Assembly (NCBI GenBank): GCA_033344895.1
Contig: JAWPMN010000001.1
Coordinates: 3,914,001-3,978,000, forward strand
Direction: 5' to 3'
Length of the DNA: 64,000 nt
Origin: Alphaproteobacteria bacterium
GTDB lineage: Bacteria > Pseudomonadota > Alphaproteobacteria > UBA8366 > Aestuariispiraceae
Part shown: positions 52,276 to 62,070 of the stretch, piece by piece
How the letters are laid out: each line of letters starts with the position of its first letter
Numbering within the stretch: the first letter of the stretch is position 1
Notes under the pieces: model-generated
Databases searched by the model: none
The model's input: only the letters and a program-made list of their open reading frames with translations
Told to the model about the DNA's origin: nothing
Program-made: the position numbers and the translations under genes

Positions 52276-54153
52276 ATGCTACAGCGTATGCGTTCTTCCA
52301 CTGGCTCCTGGATTGCCAAGGGCATTCTCGGGCTTCTGGTGCTCAGCTTTCTGGGATGGGGTGTCGCCGATTACACCACGTCCGGCAGCACGGGTACGGT
52401 CGTAGCAAAGGTCGGCGATCGGGAGATCGGCTACCAGGAGTTTCAGCTGGCCTATCAGAACTTCATTCGAAGCCAGCGTTTGAATGCCGTCGACCCTGAT
52501 GTCGCGCGGCAGCTCCGCATCGCCGAATCCGTGGTTCAGAATTTGACCTCGACTGCGCTGTATGAAGCCGAGGCGAGCAGCAAGAACCTGACGGCCAGCG
52601 ACGGCATGGTGCGGCAGGCCATCGAAGGGCGTCCGGAGTTTCGCTCCGGCGGCAGCTTCAGTCGCGCCGCCTTTGAGAACGCACTGGCCCGACTTGGCCT
52701 CAATGAAGCGGCCTATGTCGACACGGCACGCCGTGAACTGGGGCGCGGCCAGCTCATTGGCGCGGTCACCTCCGGCAGCGATGCCCCGCCCTCCCTGGTC
52801 GACATGCTGTTCGAACATTTCGGCGAGCGGCGCTCCGCGGAATACATGATCATGCCGATCGATTCCGTCGCCGCGCAGGGCAGTCCGAACGAAACGGATC
52901 TGCAGGCGCTCTATGAGGAGCGGAAGGAGGATTTCCGCCGTCCTGAACTGCGCAGCCTGAGCTATGTCCTGATTTCGCCCGAAATGCTGGCCAGCGCCAT
53001 GGAAATCCCCGAAGAGGAAGTCGCGGCCGCTTTCGAACAGCGTCGGGACAGCTACGGGCAACCCGAACGCCGCAGCCTCTCCCAGATTCTGTTTTCCGCA
53101 GAAGAGGATGCACGTGCGGCGGCCAAATCCCTGGCGGACGTCCCGGCGGACGAGATTGCCGCAAAGGCGGAAGAGCTTGGTCTCGAAGTGATTGAACTTG
53201 GCACCTTCACCAAGGAATCGGTTCCGAATGAAGGGCTCTCCGAGGCCGCCTTCTCGCTCGAACAGACGGGCGCAACTGAAGCGTTCGAAGGCGCCTTCGG
53301 CTGGTCGATCGCGGTCGTGACCGATATCGAGGAAGGCATTGAACCGAACCTTGACGACGTGCGTGAAAGCCTGGCCGCGGACCTGGCGCTCGATCGCGCC
53401 TATGATGAGGTGTTCGAACGCGGCAGCCAGTTGGAAGACGCGTTCGGACAGGGCATGTCCCTGGAAGATGCGGCGCAGTCCGTTGGCCTTGAGGTGCAGA
53501 CAGTGGAGGCCGTCGACGAAAGCGGCCATGGACCGTCCGGTGAAGTTCTGGACGGGCTGCCGGCGGGGTTGAAGTTCCTGCGCACGGCCTTCGATCTGGA
53601 TACGGGCGAGGTCAGCTTCCTCGAGACGACGGAATCCAACGCCATGTTCATGGTGCGTGTCGACACGATTACGCCGTCGGCCATTCCCGCCTATTCGGAG
53701 GTCGAGGAAGAGGTTCGCACCGTCTGGCAGGAAGAGGCCCAGTACGATGCCGCGGAAGCGCGCGCCGAAACCCTGGCCGAGCGTCTGAGCGAAGGCAGCG
53801 AAATCGCCGTACTGGCTCAGATCATGGGGGTCGAATCCGCAACCATTGAAGAGCTTGCCCGCGACGGAATGAGCGCCAGCGGCAATCGCCTGCCGCAATC
53901 CCTGGCGCGAGAGCTTTTTGCCCTGAATGTCGGTGAAGCGACCTATGCGGCGGATGGCGAGAACTTCATTGTGGCTCGGCTGACCGGTATCAGCCCGGCG
54001 GAAGAGACATCGGATGAAACCTTCCGTCAGTCGCTGGCCAATGCTGTTACCACCGGCATGGCCCAGGACCTGGTCGAACAGCTCGGCGTAGCACTGCGCG
54101 AACGCTATTCGATCGAAACCAATCCGGAAGTCTACGAACAGGTTTACCGCTGA
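52276..54153 (+). CDS. ppiD: PpiD-like membrane-anchored periplasmic folding factor (peptidylprolyl isomerase family)
   Basis: 625 residues. One N-terminal membrane anchor (WIAKGILGLLVLSFLGWGV) is followed by the SurA/PpiD N-terminal chaperone domain (VAKVGDREIGYQEFQLAYQN) and two parvulin-like regions in the middle and C-terminal parts (RRSLSQILFSAEEDARAAAK). The parvulin core is divergent, as in E. coli PpiD. It assists outer-membrane and periplasmic protein folding. The gene leads directly into trpE (2-base gap), a conserved pairing in alphaproteobacteria. Confidence 0.88.
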   Translation: MLQRMRSSTGSWIAKGILGLLVLSFLGWGVADYTTSGSTGTVVAKVGDREIGYQEFQLAYQNFIRSQRLNAVDPDVARQLRIAESVVQNLTSTALYEAEASSKNLTASDGMVRQAIEGRPEFRSGGSFSRAAFENALARLGLNEAAYVDTARRELGRGQLIGAVTSGSDAPPSLVDMLFEHFGERRSAEYMIMPIDSVAAQGSPNETDLQALYEERKEDFRRPELRSLSYVLISPEMLASAMEIPEEEVAAAFEQRRDSYGQPERRSLSQILFSAEEDARAAAKSLADVPADEIAAKAEELGLEVIELGTFTKESVPNEGLSEAAFSLEQTGATEAFEGAFGWSIAVVTDIEEGIEPNLDDVRESLAADLALDRAYDEVFERGSQLEDAFGQGMSLEDAAQSVGLEVQTVEAVDESGHGPSGEVLDGLPAGLKFLRTAFDLDTGEVSFLETTESNAMFMVRVDTITPSAIPAYSEVEEEVRTVWQEEAQYDAAEARAETLAERLSEGSEIAVLAQIMGVESATIEELARDGMSASGNRLPQSLARELFALNVGEATYAADGENFIVARLTGISPAEETSDETFRQSLANAVTTGMAQDLVEQLGVALRERYSIETNPEVYEQVYR

Positions 54154-54155
54154 TC

Positions 54156-55664
<1,509 letters not shown>

Positions 55665-55687
55665 CTGAAACGCACTCCGGGGGAGGC

Positions 55688-56884
55688 CTATTGGCCTTCG
55701 ATCAGCCGCTGCCGGATGATCGCTGATAGCGGAACCAGATCAAATCCCCGGCGTTCCGCTGTCTTCAGCCAGTCCGATACAACCTCCAGGGTTACATCGT
55801 GAGGGTGACCGATCGCGATGGCGTGGCCCTGCTGCCGGGCAGTTGCCTCGACCTTGCGCAATTGTGCGCGGATCGACTTCGGGTCGATATCATGATCCAG
55901 GAAGACGTCCCTGACGGCGTAGGGCACCCCCATTTCGGCCGCCAGCTGAAATCCCGCCGTATCCCGGGTTGTCACGGAATCCATAAAGACCAGACCGCGC
56001 CGTTTCAGCTCCGCCATCACCAGGCGCATGCCCTCCCGGTCAGCGGTGAATCGGCTGCCCATATGGTTGTTGATCCCGATATAGCCATCGAACTGACTGA
56101 GATCCCAGTCGAGACGTCGCAGGATTTCGGCCGCGCCCAGTTCCTTCTGCAAGGCGTTCGGACCGGGATCGACGCTCAGGTCGACCGGTGCCATCGGAAC
56201 GTGGACCATGAGTTCATGGCCGTTTGCGCGGGCCGCTCGGGCCATATCGCGAAGATTGTAGCCATACGGCAGCAGGGCGAGCGTCAAAGGTGCCGGCAGG
56301 GCGATGGTTCGACGGCTGCGAACCTGATCGATGCCGAGATCGTCGAACACGATGGCAATCTTCGGCCTCTCCCCTGTTGGATCGCTGGGCGCGGCGAAGG
56401 CCAGCCAACGGTCCGATTGCGTCAGAGCTCGGGAAGCAGGTTTCTCCGCAATCCCGGCATTCGAAGGCTGTGGGGCGGTCTCAATTGGCGACGTGGGAGC
56501 CGGCTCGCTCGCCGCCCGGTTTGGCGGTGCGGGGGGCGCGCTGTTGGGGTCGGGGCGCTGTGCCTCCGGCTGCGCCCGCAGACTTTCCTCATAGACGCGC
56601 TTGGCGGATTCCGATTCATGCGCGGTTACCGGCAACGGGCTGCCTTCCGGTACGGAAGTACCGTCCATCTGCCCCCGGGGCAACGGCACGGAGGCGGTTG
56701 TTGCCGCTTCACGCTCCGGCGCGATCCAGAGACCGATCGTCGTGCCCAATCCGATGCCCACGATCAGGATAGCCGCGGCAATAACCGGGAAAGCGTAGCG
56801 CGCCTGAAGATACCACGGCGTTGCGGACGCGCGGTGACTGATGCGGGCATCGCTTTTTCGACGAGCGGGCCTTTTGGCCATCAT
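55688..56884 (-). CDS. divergent polysaccharide deacetylase (YibQ family)
   Basis: 398 residues. An N-terminal basic tail and one membrane helix (FPVIAAAILIVGIGLGTTIGLW), a long Pro/Ala/Glu linker to ~residue 170, then the deacetylase-like barrel: KIAIVFDDLGID, HELMVHVPMAPVDL, GYIGINNHMGSRFT, FMDSVTTRDTAG and GHAIAIGHPHDVTL. Family members act in the periplasm on an undefined glycan. It lies opposite to and between trpE and trpG. A second ATG three bases in has a better-spaced GGGAAG. Confidence 0.88.
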   Translation of the reverse strand: MMAKRPARRKSDARISHRASATPWYLQARYAFPVIAAAILIVGIGLGTTIGLWIAPEREAATTASVPLPRGQMDGTSVPEGSPLPVTAHESESAKRVYEESLRAQPEAQRPDPNSAPPAPPNRAASEPAPTSPIETAPQPSNAGIAEKPASRALTQSDRWLAFAAPSDPTGERPKIAIVFDDLGIDQVRSRRTIALPAPLTLALLPYGYNLRDMARAARANGHELMVHVPMAPVDLSVDPGPNALQKELGAAEILRRLDWDLSQFDGYIGINNHMGSRFTADREGMRLVMAELKRRGLVFMDSVTTRDTAGFQLAAEMGVPYAVRDVFLDHDIDPKSIRAQLRKVEATARQQGHAIAIGHPHDVTLEVVSDWLKTAERRGFDLVPLSAIIRQRLIEGQ

Positions 56885-57070
56885 AACTTCCCATTATTCC
56901 TGCGGTGTGCCCATCACCATCGGGGCCATTGTTCCAATAGGGGATTCCGCCCTGCGTTCCAATCGCTCCGGGGTGGCGTCCATGCTTTTCGCGACACCCG
57001 CCCCTTGCTATAACGCCGCACACGCGATTTTTCCGGGGTGTGCCCGGCCCCCTTTCGACGGTGTCCGCCG

Positions 57071-57646
57071 ATGTATCTGCTGATCGATAACTATGACAGC
57101 TTCACTTACAATCTCGTTCATTATCTGGGCGAACTTGGGGCGGAGTGCGAGGTCCATCGCAATGACCGGATCACCGCCGAGGAATGCCTCGCAAGGAAGC
57201 CCCGCGGGATCGTTCTGTCGCCGGGGCCCTGCGATCCGCCGAGGGCCGGCATCTGTGTCGATCTGATCAAGGCCGCTGCCGCCGCATCGGTTCCGCTGTT
57301 GGGGGTTTGTCTGGGGCATCAGTCGATCGGATATGCATACGGCGCTACCGTCGAGCGAGGGCCGGCACCGATGCACGGCAAGGTTTCCGCCATCACGCAT
57401 CAGGGGGTAGGCCTGTTTGACGGCCTGCCCAGCCCTCTCAAGACAACCCGCTATCACAGTCTGGTCGTGGCCGCGCACAATCTGCCGGACTGTTTCAATG
57501 TGACCGCGCAGACGGATGACGGCATCATTATGGGGATGGAGCACCGGGACCTGCCGCTCTTCGGCGTCCAGTTCCACCCTGAAAGCATCGCGTCAGAACA
57601 CGGTCACGATCTGCTGGAGAACTTCCTCCGCCGTACCCGAAATTGA
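57071..57646 (+). CDS. trpG: anthranilate synthase component II (glutamine amidotransferase)
   Basis: 191 residues. LIDNYDSFTYNLVHYL, oxyanion region SPGPCDP, nucleophile Cys80 in GVCLGHQSIG, and the His-Glu of VQFHPESI. It supplies ammonia to TrpE. A weak -10 TATAAC at 57009-57014 may serve it, since the opposite-strand gene upstream should break read-through from trpE. Its stop overlaps a TTG in the trpD frame. Confidence 0.97.
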   Translation: MYLLIDNYDSFTYNLVHYLGELGAECEVHRNDRITAEECLARKPRGIVLSPGPCDPPRAGICVDLIKAAAAASVPLLGVCLGHQSIGYAYGATVERGPAPMHGKVSAITHQGVGLFDGLPSPLKTTRYHSLVVAAHNLPDCFNVTAQTDDGIIMGMEHRDLPLFGVQFHPESIASEHGHDLLENFLRRTRN

Positions 57647-57672
57647 GAGCCATTGAGATAGGGGCCAGAAGC

Positions 57673-58719
57673 ATGGCAGCCGACATGCAGGATATGAAGC
57701 AGTTGATCGCGAAGGTCGTCGGAGGCGGCGTCTTGTCGACGCAGGAAGCCGAGACCGCCTTCGATATCATCATGTCGGGCGATGCCACGCCTTCCCAGAT
57801 GGGCGGATTTCTCACCGCGCTTAGGATGCGGGGCGAGGCTGTTTCGGAAATTACCGGCGCCGCCCGGACAATGCGCGCCAAGGCAAAACGCATTTCCGCG
57901 CCCGCCGATGCGATGGATATCGTCGGCACCGGTGGCGACAAGCTTGGCACCTACAATGTCTCAACCGCCACAGCCCTGGTGGTGGCGGCTTCAGGTGTGC
58001 CGGTCGCGAAACACGGAAATCGCGCGGCCTCGTCGAAATCGGGAACGGCCGACGCCCTGTCGCAACTGGGCGTGGACCTGGATTGCCCGTTCGCCAATAT
58101 CGAAAAATCCATCATCGAGGCTGGTCTCGGGTTCATGATCGCCCCCCGGCACCACGGCGCCATGCGCAACGTCATGCCGACCCGGATGGAGCTGAGCATC
58201 CCGACGATCTTCAACATTCTGGGACCGCTGTCCAACCCCGCCATGGTGAAGCGTTATCTGATCGGTTGCTTCCGATCGGAGTTCATCGAGAAAATGGCAG
58301 AGACGCTTGGTGATCTGGGGGCGGAACGGGCCTGGGTGGTGCATGGTCATAGCGGCATGGATGAGATCAGCACGACCGGTCCGACGCAGGTGGCCTCCCT
58401 GGAAGACGGTAAGGTCACCACATTCGAAATCTCGCCCGCCGACGCCGGTTTGCCCGAAGCGGCGCTTGAAGACCTGCTGGGGGGGACGCCGGAACAGAAC
58501 GCCGCCGCGATTACGGAATTGCTGAACGGCGCGCAGTCGCCCTATCGCGACATTGTTCTGTTCAACGCCGCCGCAGCCTTGTTGATTGCGGGCAAGGCGG
58601 AGACGCTTGCAATGGGGGTTTCGCTTGCTGCGGACAGCATCGATTCCGGCCGTGCCAAGAAGGTGCTGGCTGATCTGGTTCGCGTCACCAACGATTACCC
58701 CAAGGAGGCCGAGGCATGA
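57673..58719 (+). CDS. trpD: anthranilate phosphoribosyltransferase
   Basis: 348 residues from an ATG preceded by [24 protein letters not shown] and [20 protein letters not shown] are the PRPP- and anthranilate-binding blocks. Second step of tryptophan synthesis. Overlaps trpC by four bases. Confidence 0.98.
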   Translation: MAADMQDMKQLIAKVVGGGVLSTQEAETAFDIIMSGDATPSQMGGFLTALRMRGEAVSEITGAARTMRAKAKRISAPADAMDIVGTGGDKLGTYNVSTATALVVAASGVPVAKHGNRAASSKSGTADALSQLGVDLDCPFANIEKSIIEAGLGFMIAPRHHGAMRNVMPTRMELSIPTIFNILGPLSNPAMVKRYLIGCFRSEFIEKMAETLGDLGAERAWVVHGHSGMDEISTTGPTQVASLEDGKVTTFEISPADAGLPEAALEDLLGGTPEQNAAAITELLNGAQSPYRDIVLFNAAAALLIAGKAETLAMGVSLAADSIDSGRAKKVLADLVRVTNDYPKEAEA

Positions 58720-59519
58720 GTGACGTACTGGCGAAGATCTGTGCCGACAAGCGTGAACATATCGCCGCCTGCAAGGACGCCGTGCCGGAAGTGGTAATCC
58801 GGCAACATGCCGACTCCGCGCCGGCGCCACGGGGATTCGCCGCGGCCCTGACCCGAAAGGCGGAGGCTGGTGAGTTTGCCCTGATTGCCGAAATCAAGAA
58901 GGCTTCCCCGTCGAAGGGTTTGATTCGGCCCGATTTTGCACCGGTCGCCCTTGCCCGCGCGTATCGCAAGGGCGGCGCGGCCTGCCTGTCCGTTCTGACG
59001 GACGAGCCCTATTTCCAGGGCAAGGATCAATACCTTACCGCCGCCCGTACCGCCGTCGATCTACCCGTGCTGCGCAAGGATTTCATGCTGGATCCGTATC
59101 AGGTCTATGAAGCACGTGCCCTGGGCGCCGACTGCATCCTGCTGATCATGGCCGCCCTGGAAGACAGCATGGCTGCTACGCTTGAAAGCCTCGCCATGGA
59201 CCTGGGCATGGATGTCCTGGTCGAAGTGCATGATGCCGAGGAAATGGAGCGCGCCTTGTCCCTCAAATCTCCACTGTTGGGCGTAAACAATCGCAATCTC
59301 AAGACTTTGGATGTGGATCTGAAGACTACGGAAGAGCTTTCGGCCATGGTGCCGGACGACAAGGTGCTGATTGCTGAAAGCGGTCTCTATTCATCGGCGG
59401 ACCTGGAGCGTATGGCCCGTGTGGGCGCCATGCGGTTTCTGGTCGGGGAATCCTTGATGCGCCAGGACGATGTCGAGGCGGCCACCCGGACGCTGCTGAC
59501 ACGGGCGGAGGCAGCCTGA
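58716..59519 (+). CDS. trpC: indole-3-glycerol phosphate synthase
   Basis: 267 residues. [53 protein letters not shown] and [14 protein letters not shown] are family signatures. It is not fused to trpF. No trpA, trpB or trpF is in the window. Followed by moaC after 3 bases. Confidence 0.98.
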   Translation: MSDVLAKICADKREHIAACKDAVPEVVIRQHADSAPAPRGFAAALTRKAEAGEFALIAEIKKASPSKGLIRPDFAPVALARAYRKGGAACLSVLTDEPYFQGKDQYLTAARTAVDLPVLRKDFMLDPYQVYEARALGADCILLIMAALEDSMAATLESLAMDLGMDVLVEVHDAEEMERALSLKSPLLGVNNRNLKTLDVDLKTTEELSAMVPDDKVLIAESGLYSSADLERMARVGAMRFLVGESLMRQDDVEAATRTLLTRAEAA

Positions 59520-59522
59520 ACG

Positions 59523-60005
59523 ATGAGCGGTTCGCTGACGCATTTTGACGCTCAGGGCAATGCGGTGATGGTCGACGTGTCCGAAAAGGACGCCACCGAA
59601 CGAACAGCCACGGCACGCGGCATGATCCGGATGAGCGTGGAAACGGTCGCCGTCATCCGGGACGGCAAGGTGAAGAAGGGTGACCCGCTGACCGTGGCCC
59701 AACTGGCCGGGATCATGGGGGCCAAGAAGACGCCGGACCTGATACCGCTTTGTCATCCCTTGTCACTCAGTTCCGTAAAGGTCTTCCTGACCTTGAACGA
59801 AGCTGAAAATGCGGTCGAGATCGAGGCCACGGTTAAGCTGAAGGGGCAGACAGGCGTCGAGATGGAGGCGCTGACCGCCGTGTCTGTGGCCGCCCTCACC
59901 GTCTATGACATGGTCAAGGCCGTCGACAAGTCCATGCGCATCACCGACATCCATCTGGTCCACAAGGCCGGTGGGAAGTCCGGCGAATACCGGTCGACAC
60001 CATGA
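59523..60005 (+). CDS. moaC: cyclic pyranopterin monophosphate synthase MoaC
   Basis: 160 residues. [16 protein letters not shown] and [20 protein letters not shown] are the active-site blocks. It converts the MoaA product to cPMP in molybdenum cofactor synthesis. Overlaps moeA by four bases. trpC-moaC-moeA-lexA is a known alphaproteobacterial order. Confidence 0.98.
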   Translation: MSGSLTHFDAQGNAVMVDVSEKDATERTATARGMIRMSVETVAVIRDGKVKKGDPLTVAQLAGIMGAKKTPDLIPLCHPLSLSSVKVFLTLNEAENAVEIEATVKLKGQTGVEMEALTAVSVAALTVYDMVKAVDKSMRITDIHLVHKAGGKSGEYRSTP

Positions 60006-61210
60006 TTTCCGTCGCGGAAGCGCGGTCGCGAATACTGGCGAGCCTGCAGCCGGTCGGAACGGAAACCGTCTCCCTGGCCGAGGGCCTGGACCGGGTGCTT
60101 GCACTGCCTCTGGCAGCGTATCGCTCACAGCCGCCAAAGGACATGTCGGCCATGGACGGCTATGCCGTGCGTGCCGAAGATGTGGCGACGACACCTGTTG
60201 AACTTGAGGTCATTGCCGAGGTTGCCGCGGGCGCATCCTATGAGCAGGTGGTCCCGAGGGGCCGTTGCGTCCGGATCTTCACCGGTGCCCCCCTGCCCGC
60301 CGGAACCGACACGATCATAATCCAGGAAAACACCGAAGCAGATGAATCAGGCGGCACGGTTCGGATCCTGGAAAGCGCGGCGAAAGGAACCTACGTCCGA
60401 CCGGCCGGGCTTGACTTCAAGACGGATGATGTCGTGTTCGATTCCGGACATCGGATGAATTCACGCTCCATCGGTCTGGCCGCGGCAATGAACCGCCCCT
60501 GGTTGACCGTTTATCGACGACCGCGGGTGGCGATCCTGGCGACCGGGGACGAAATCGTGCTGCCCGGCGAACCGCTGGGTGAAAACCAGATCGTCAGTTC
60601 CAACGGCCCTGCCCTCGCGGCGGCGGTGGTCAAGGCAGGCGGCGTTCCGACCCTTTTGCCGGTCGCGAAGGATGATCCTGAAGCTCTGCGGGCGGTCGCC
60701 AAGGGGGCAGCGGGGCATGACTTGGTTCTGACGACCGGCGGCGCCTCGGTCGGCAAGCACGACCTGATCGGCTCGGCCCTTACGGAATCCGGTCTCGAAC
60801 TGGATTTCTGGAAGATCGCGATGCGGCCGGGCAAGCCGCTGATGTTCGGCCACCTGTCGGGCGTTCCCATGTTGGGGCTTCCAGGTAATCCGGTTTCCGC
60901 ACTCGTTTGTTTTCTGCTGTTCGGCGTCCCGGCCCTGTCGAAGCTTCTTGGAATGGGGGACACGGCGCCCCGGCTCGATGCGGCAATACTCGACGCGCCC
61001 CTGCCGGAGAATGACAGACGCGAGGATTATCTGCGGGCGGACCTCCTGCGCGATTCGGCCGGAAATCTGCATGCACGACCTTATTCGCGTCAGGACAGCT
61101 CGATGATGCGCCGGCTGGCGACGGCCGGCTGTCTGATCCGACGACTGCCCCATACAGCCCCGGCTCAAATTGGGGATACTGTTGAAATTATTGACTTATC
61201 TTCGTTCTAG
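60002..61210 (+). CDS. moeA: molybdopterin molybdenumtransferase MoeA
   Basis: 402 residues. [58 protein letters not shown], and [15 protein letters not shown] mark the gephyrin-like fold. It inserts molybdate into adenylylated molybdopterin. ATGA overlap with moaC. Confidence 0.98.
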   Translation: MISVAEARSRILASLQPVGTETVSLAEGLDRVLALPLAAYRSQPPKDMSAMDGYAVRAEDVATTPVELEVIAEVAAGASYEQVVPRGRCVRIFTGAPLPAGTDTIIIQENTEADESGGTVRILESAAKGTYVRPAGLDFKTDDVVFDSGHRMNSRSIGLAAAMNRPWLTVYRRPRVAILATGDEIVLPGEPLGENQIVSSNGPALAAAVVKAGGVPTLLPVAKDDPEALRAVAKGAAGHDLVLTTGGASVGKHDLIGSALTESGLELDFWKIAMRPGKPLMFGHLSGVPMLGLPGNPVSALVCFLLFGVPALSKLLGMGDTAPRLDAAILDAPLPENDRREDYLRADLLRDSAGNLHARPYSRQDSSMMRRLATAGCLIRRLPHTAPAQIGDTVEIIDLSSF

Positions 61211-61213
61211 AAT

Positions 61214-61228
61214 GTTCTCCAGCATTTC
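61214..61228 (+). promoter_or_regulatory. SOS-box-like site, distal to lexA
   Basis: GTTC-TCCAGCA-TTTC, seven of eight matches to the alphaproteobacterial LexA operator GTTC-N7-GTTC. It lies 55 bases upstream of the predicted -35, so it would be an auxiliary site at best. Confidence 0.4.
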
Positions 61229-61268
61229 TTGTCGGGCATTTGTCCGCAACATGTTCTAATTTTGCCCC

Positions 61269-61308
61269 TTGACACGCAAAGTGAACAAAATTAGTCCATT
61301 AAATGTTC
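61269..61308 (+). promoter_or_regulatory. lexA promoter with SOS-box-like operator
   Basis: A perfect -35 TTGACA (61269-61274) and, 17 bases on, a weak -10 TAGTCC. Overlapping the -10 is GTCC-ATTAAAT-GTTC (61294-61308), seven of eight matches to GTTC-N7-GTTC. This is the expected place for LexA autorepression. Confidence 0.7.
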
Positions 61309-61364
61309 AACGGCTGCGGCGGGGACTTCTCCCGGCTGCCGATTGACTGCAAGGAGCGGATGGA

Positions 61365-62060
61365 ATGCTGACCCGAAAACAGTACGAACTTCTGATGTTC
61401 ATTCACGACCGCCTGCAGAATTCCGGCGTGTCCCCTTCCTTCGAGGAAATGAAGGAGGCTCTGGATCTGAAGTCGAAATCCGGCATTCATCGATTGATTA
61501 CGGGTCTGGAGGAGCGCGGCTTCCTTCGTCGCCTGCCGAATCGCGCCCGCGCGCTCGAAGTGGTTCGCCTTCCGGAGAACACGGAACCCGAGCAACTGCC
61601 CATCCGGAACCGCCGTGTGGAAATGCTGCGCCAGAAAGAGGTCGGCAGCCGACGGTCGATGATGCGGGGCGGCGGCAACACGGTTCAGCTTTCGCTCTAT
61701 GGCCGGATCGCGGCGGGGACGCCAATCGAAGCGCTGCGCGATCATTCCATGCTGGTCGATGTGCCGGCGACCCTGTTGGGGCGCGGCGACCACTATGCCC
61801 TTGAGGTTGAGGGGGATTCCATGGTCGATGCCGGCATTCTCGACGGCGATACCGTGGTTATCGAGCGGTCGGAGCATGCCAGCAACGGCGATATCGTTGT
61901 GGCCCTGGTGGAAGGGCATGAAGTCACCCTCAAGCGCCTGCGCCGCAAGGGGGACAGTGTCGCTCTGGAACCGGCGAATGCGAATTACGAGACGCGGATC
62001 TATCGCCCCGACCAGGTCAATATTCAGGGCCGTCTCGTCGGTCTGCTTCGAAAGTACTGA
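61365..62060 (+). CDS. lexA: SOS repressor LexA
   Basis: 231 residues. N-terminal winged helix ([34 protein letters not shown]), the Ala-Gly self-cleavage site in GRIAAGTP, and the Ser152/Lys190 dyad in [10 protein letters not shown] and EVTLKRL. It represses DNA repair genes until RecA filaments trigger cleavage. It converges with comEC, only 10 bases apart. Confidence 0.98.
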   Translation: MLTRKQYELLMFIHDRLQNSGVSPSFEEMKEALDLKSKSGIHRLITGLEERGFLRRLPNRARALEVVRLPENTEPEQLPIRNRRVEMLRQKEVGSRRSMMRGGGNTVQLSLYGRIAAGTPIEALRDHSMLVDVPATLLGRGDHYALEVEGDSMVDAGILDGDTVVIERSEHASNGDIVVALVEGHEVTLKRLRRKGDSVALEPANANYETRIYRPDQVNIQGRLVGLLRKY

Positions 62061-62070
62061 TCCTCGTCGT

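Noticed and set aside
52279..53898. A ~540-codon minus-strand open frame
   Set aside because: Antisense to the ppiD-like gene; no similarity to any family, starts without a ribosome-binding site.
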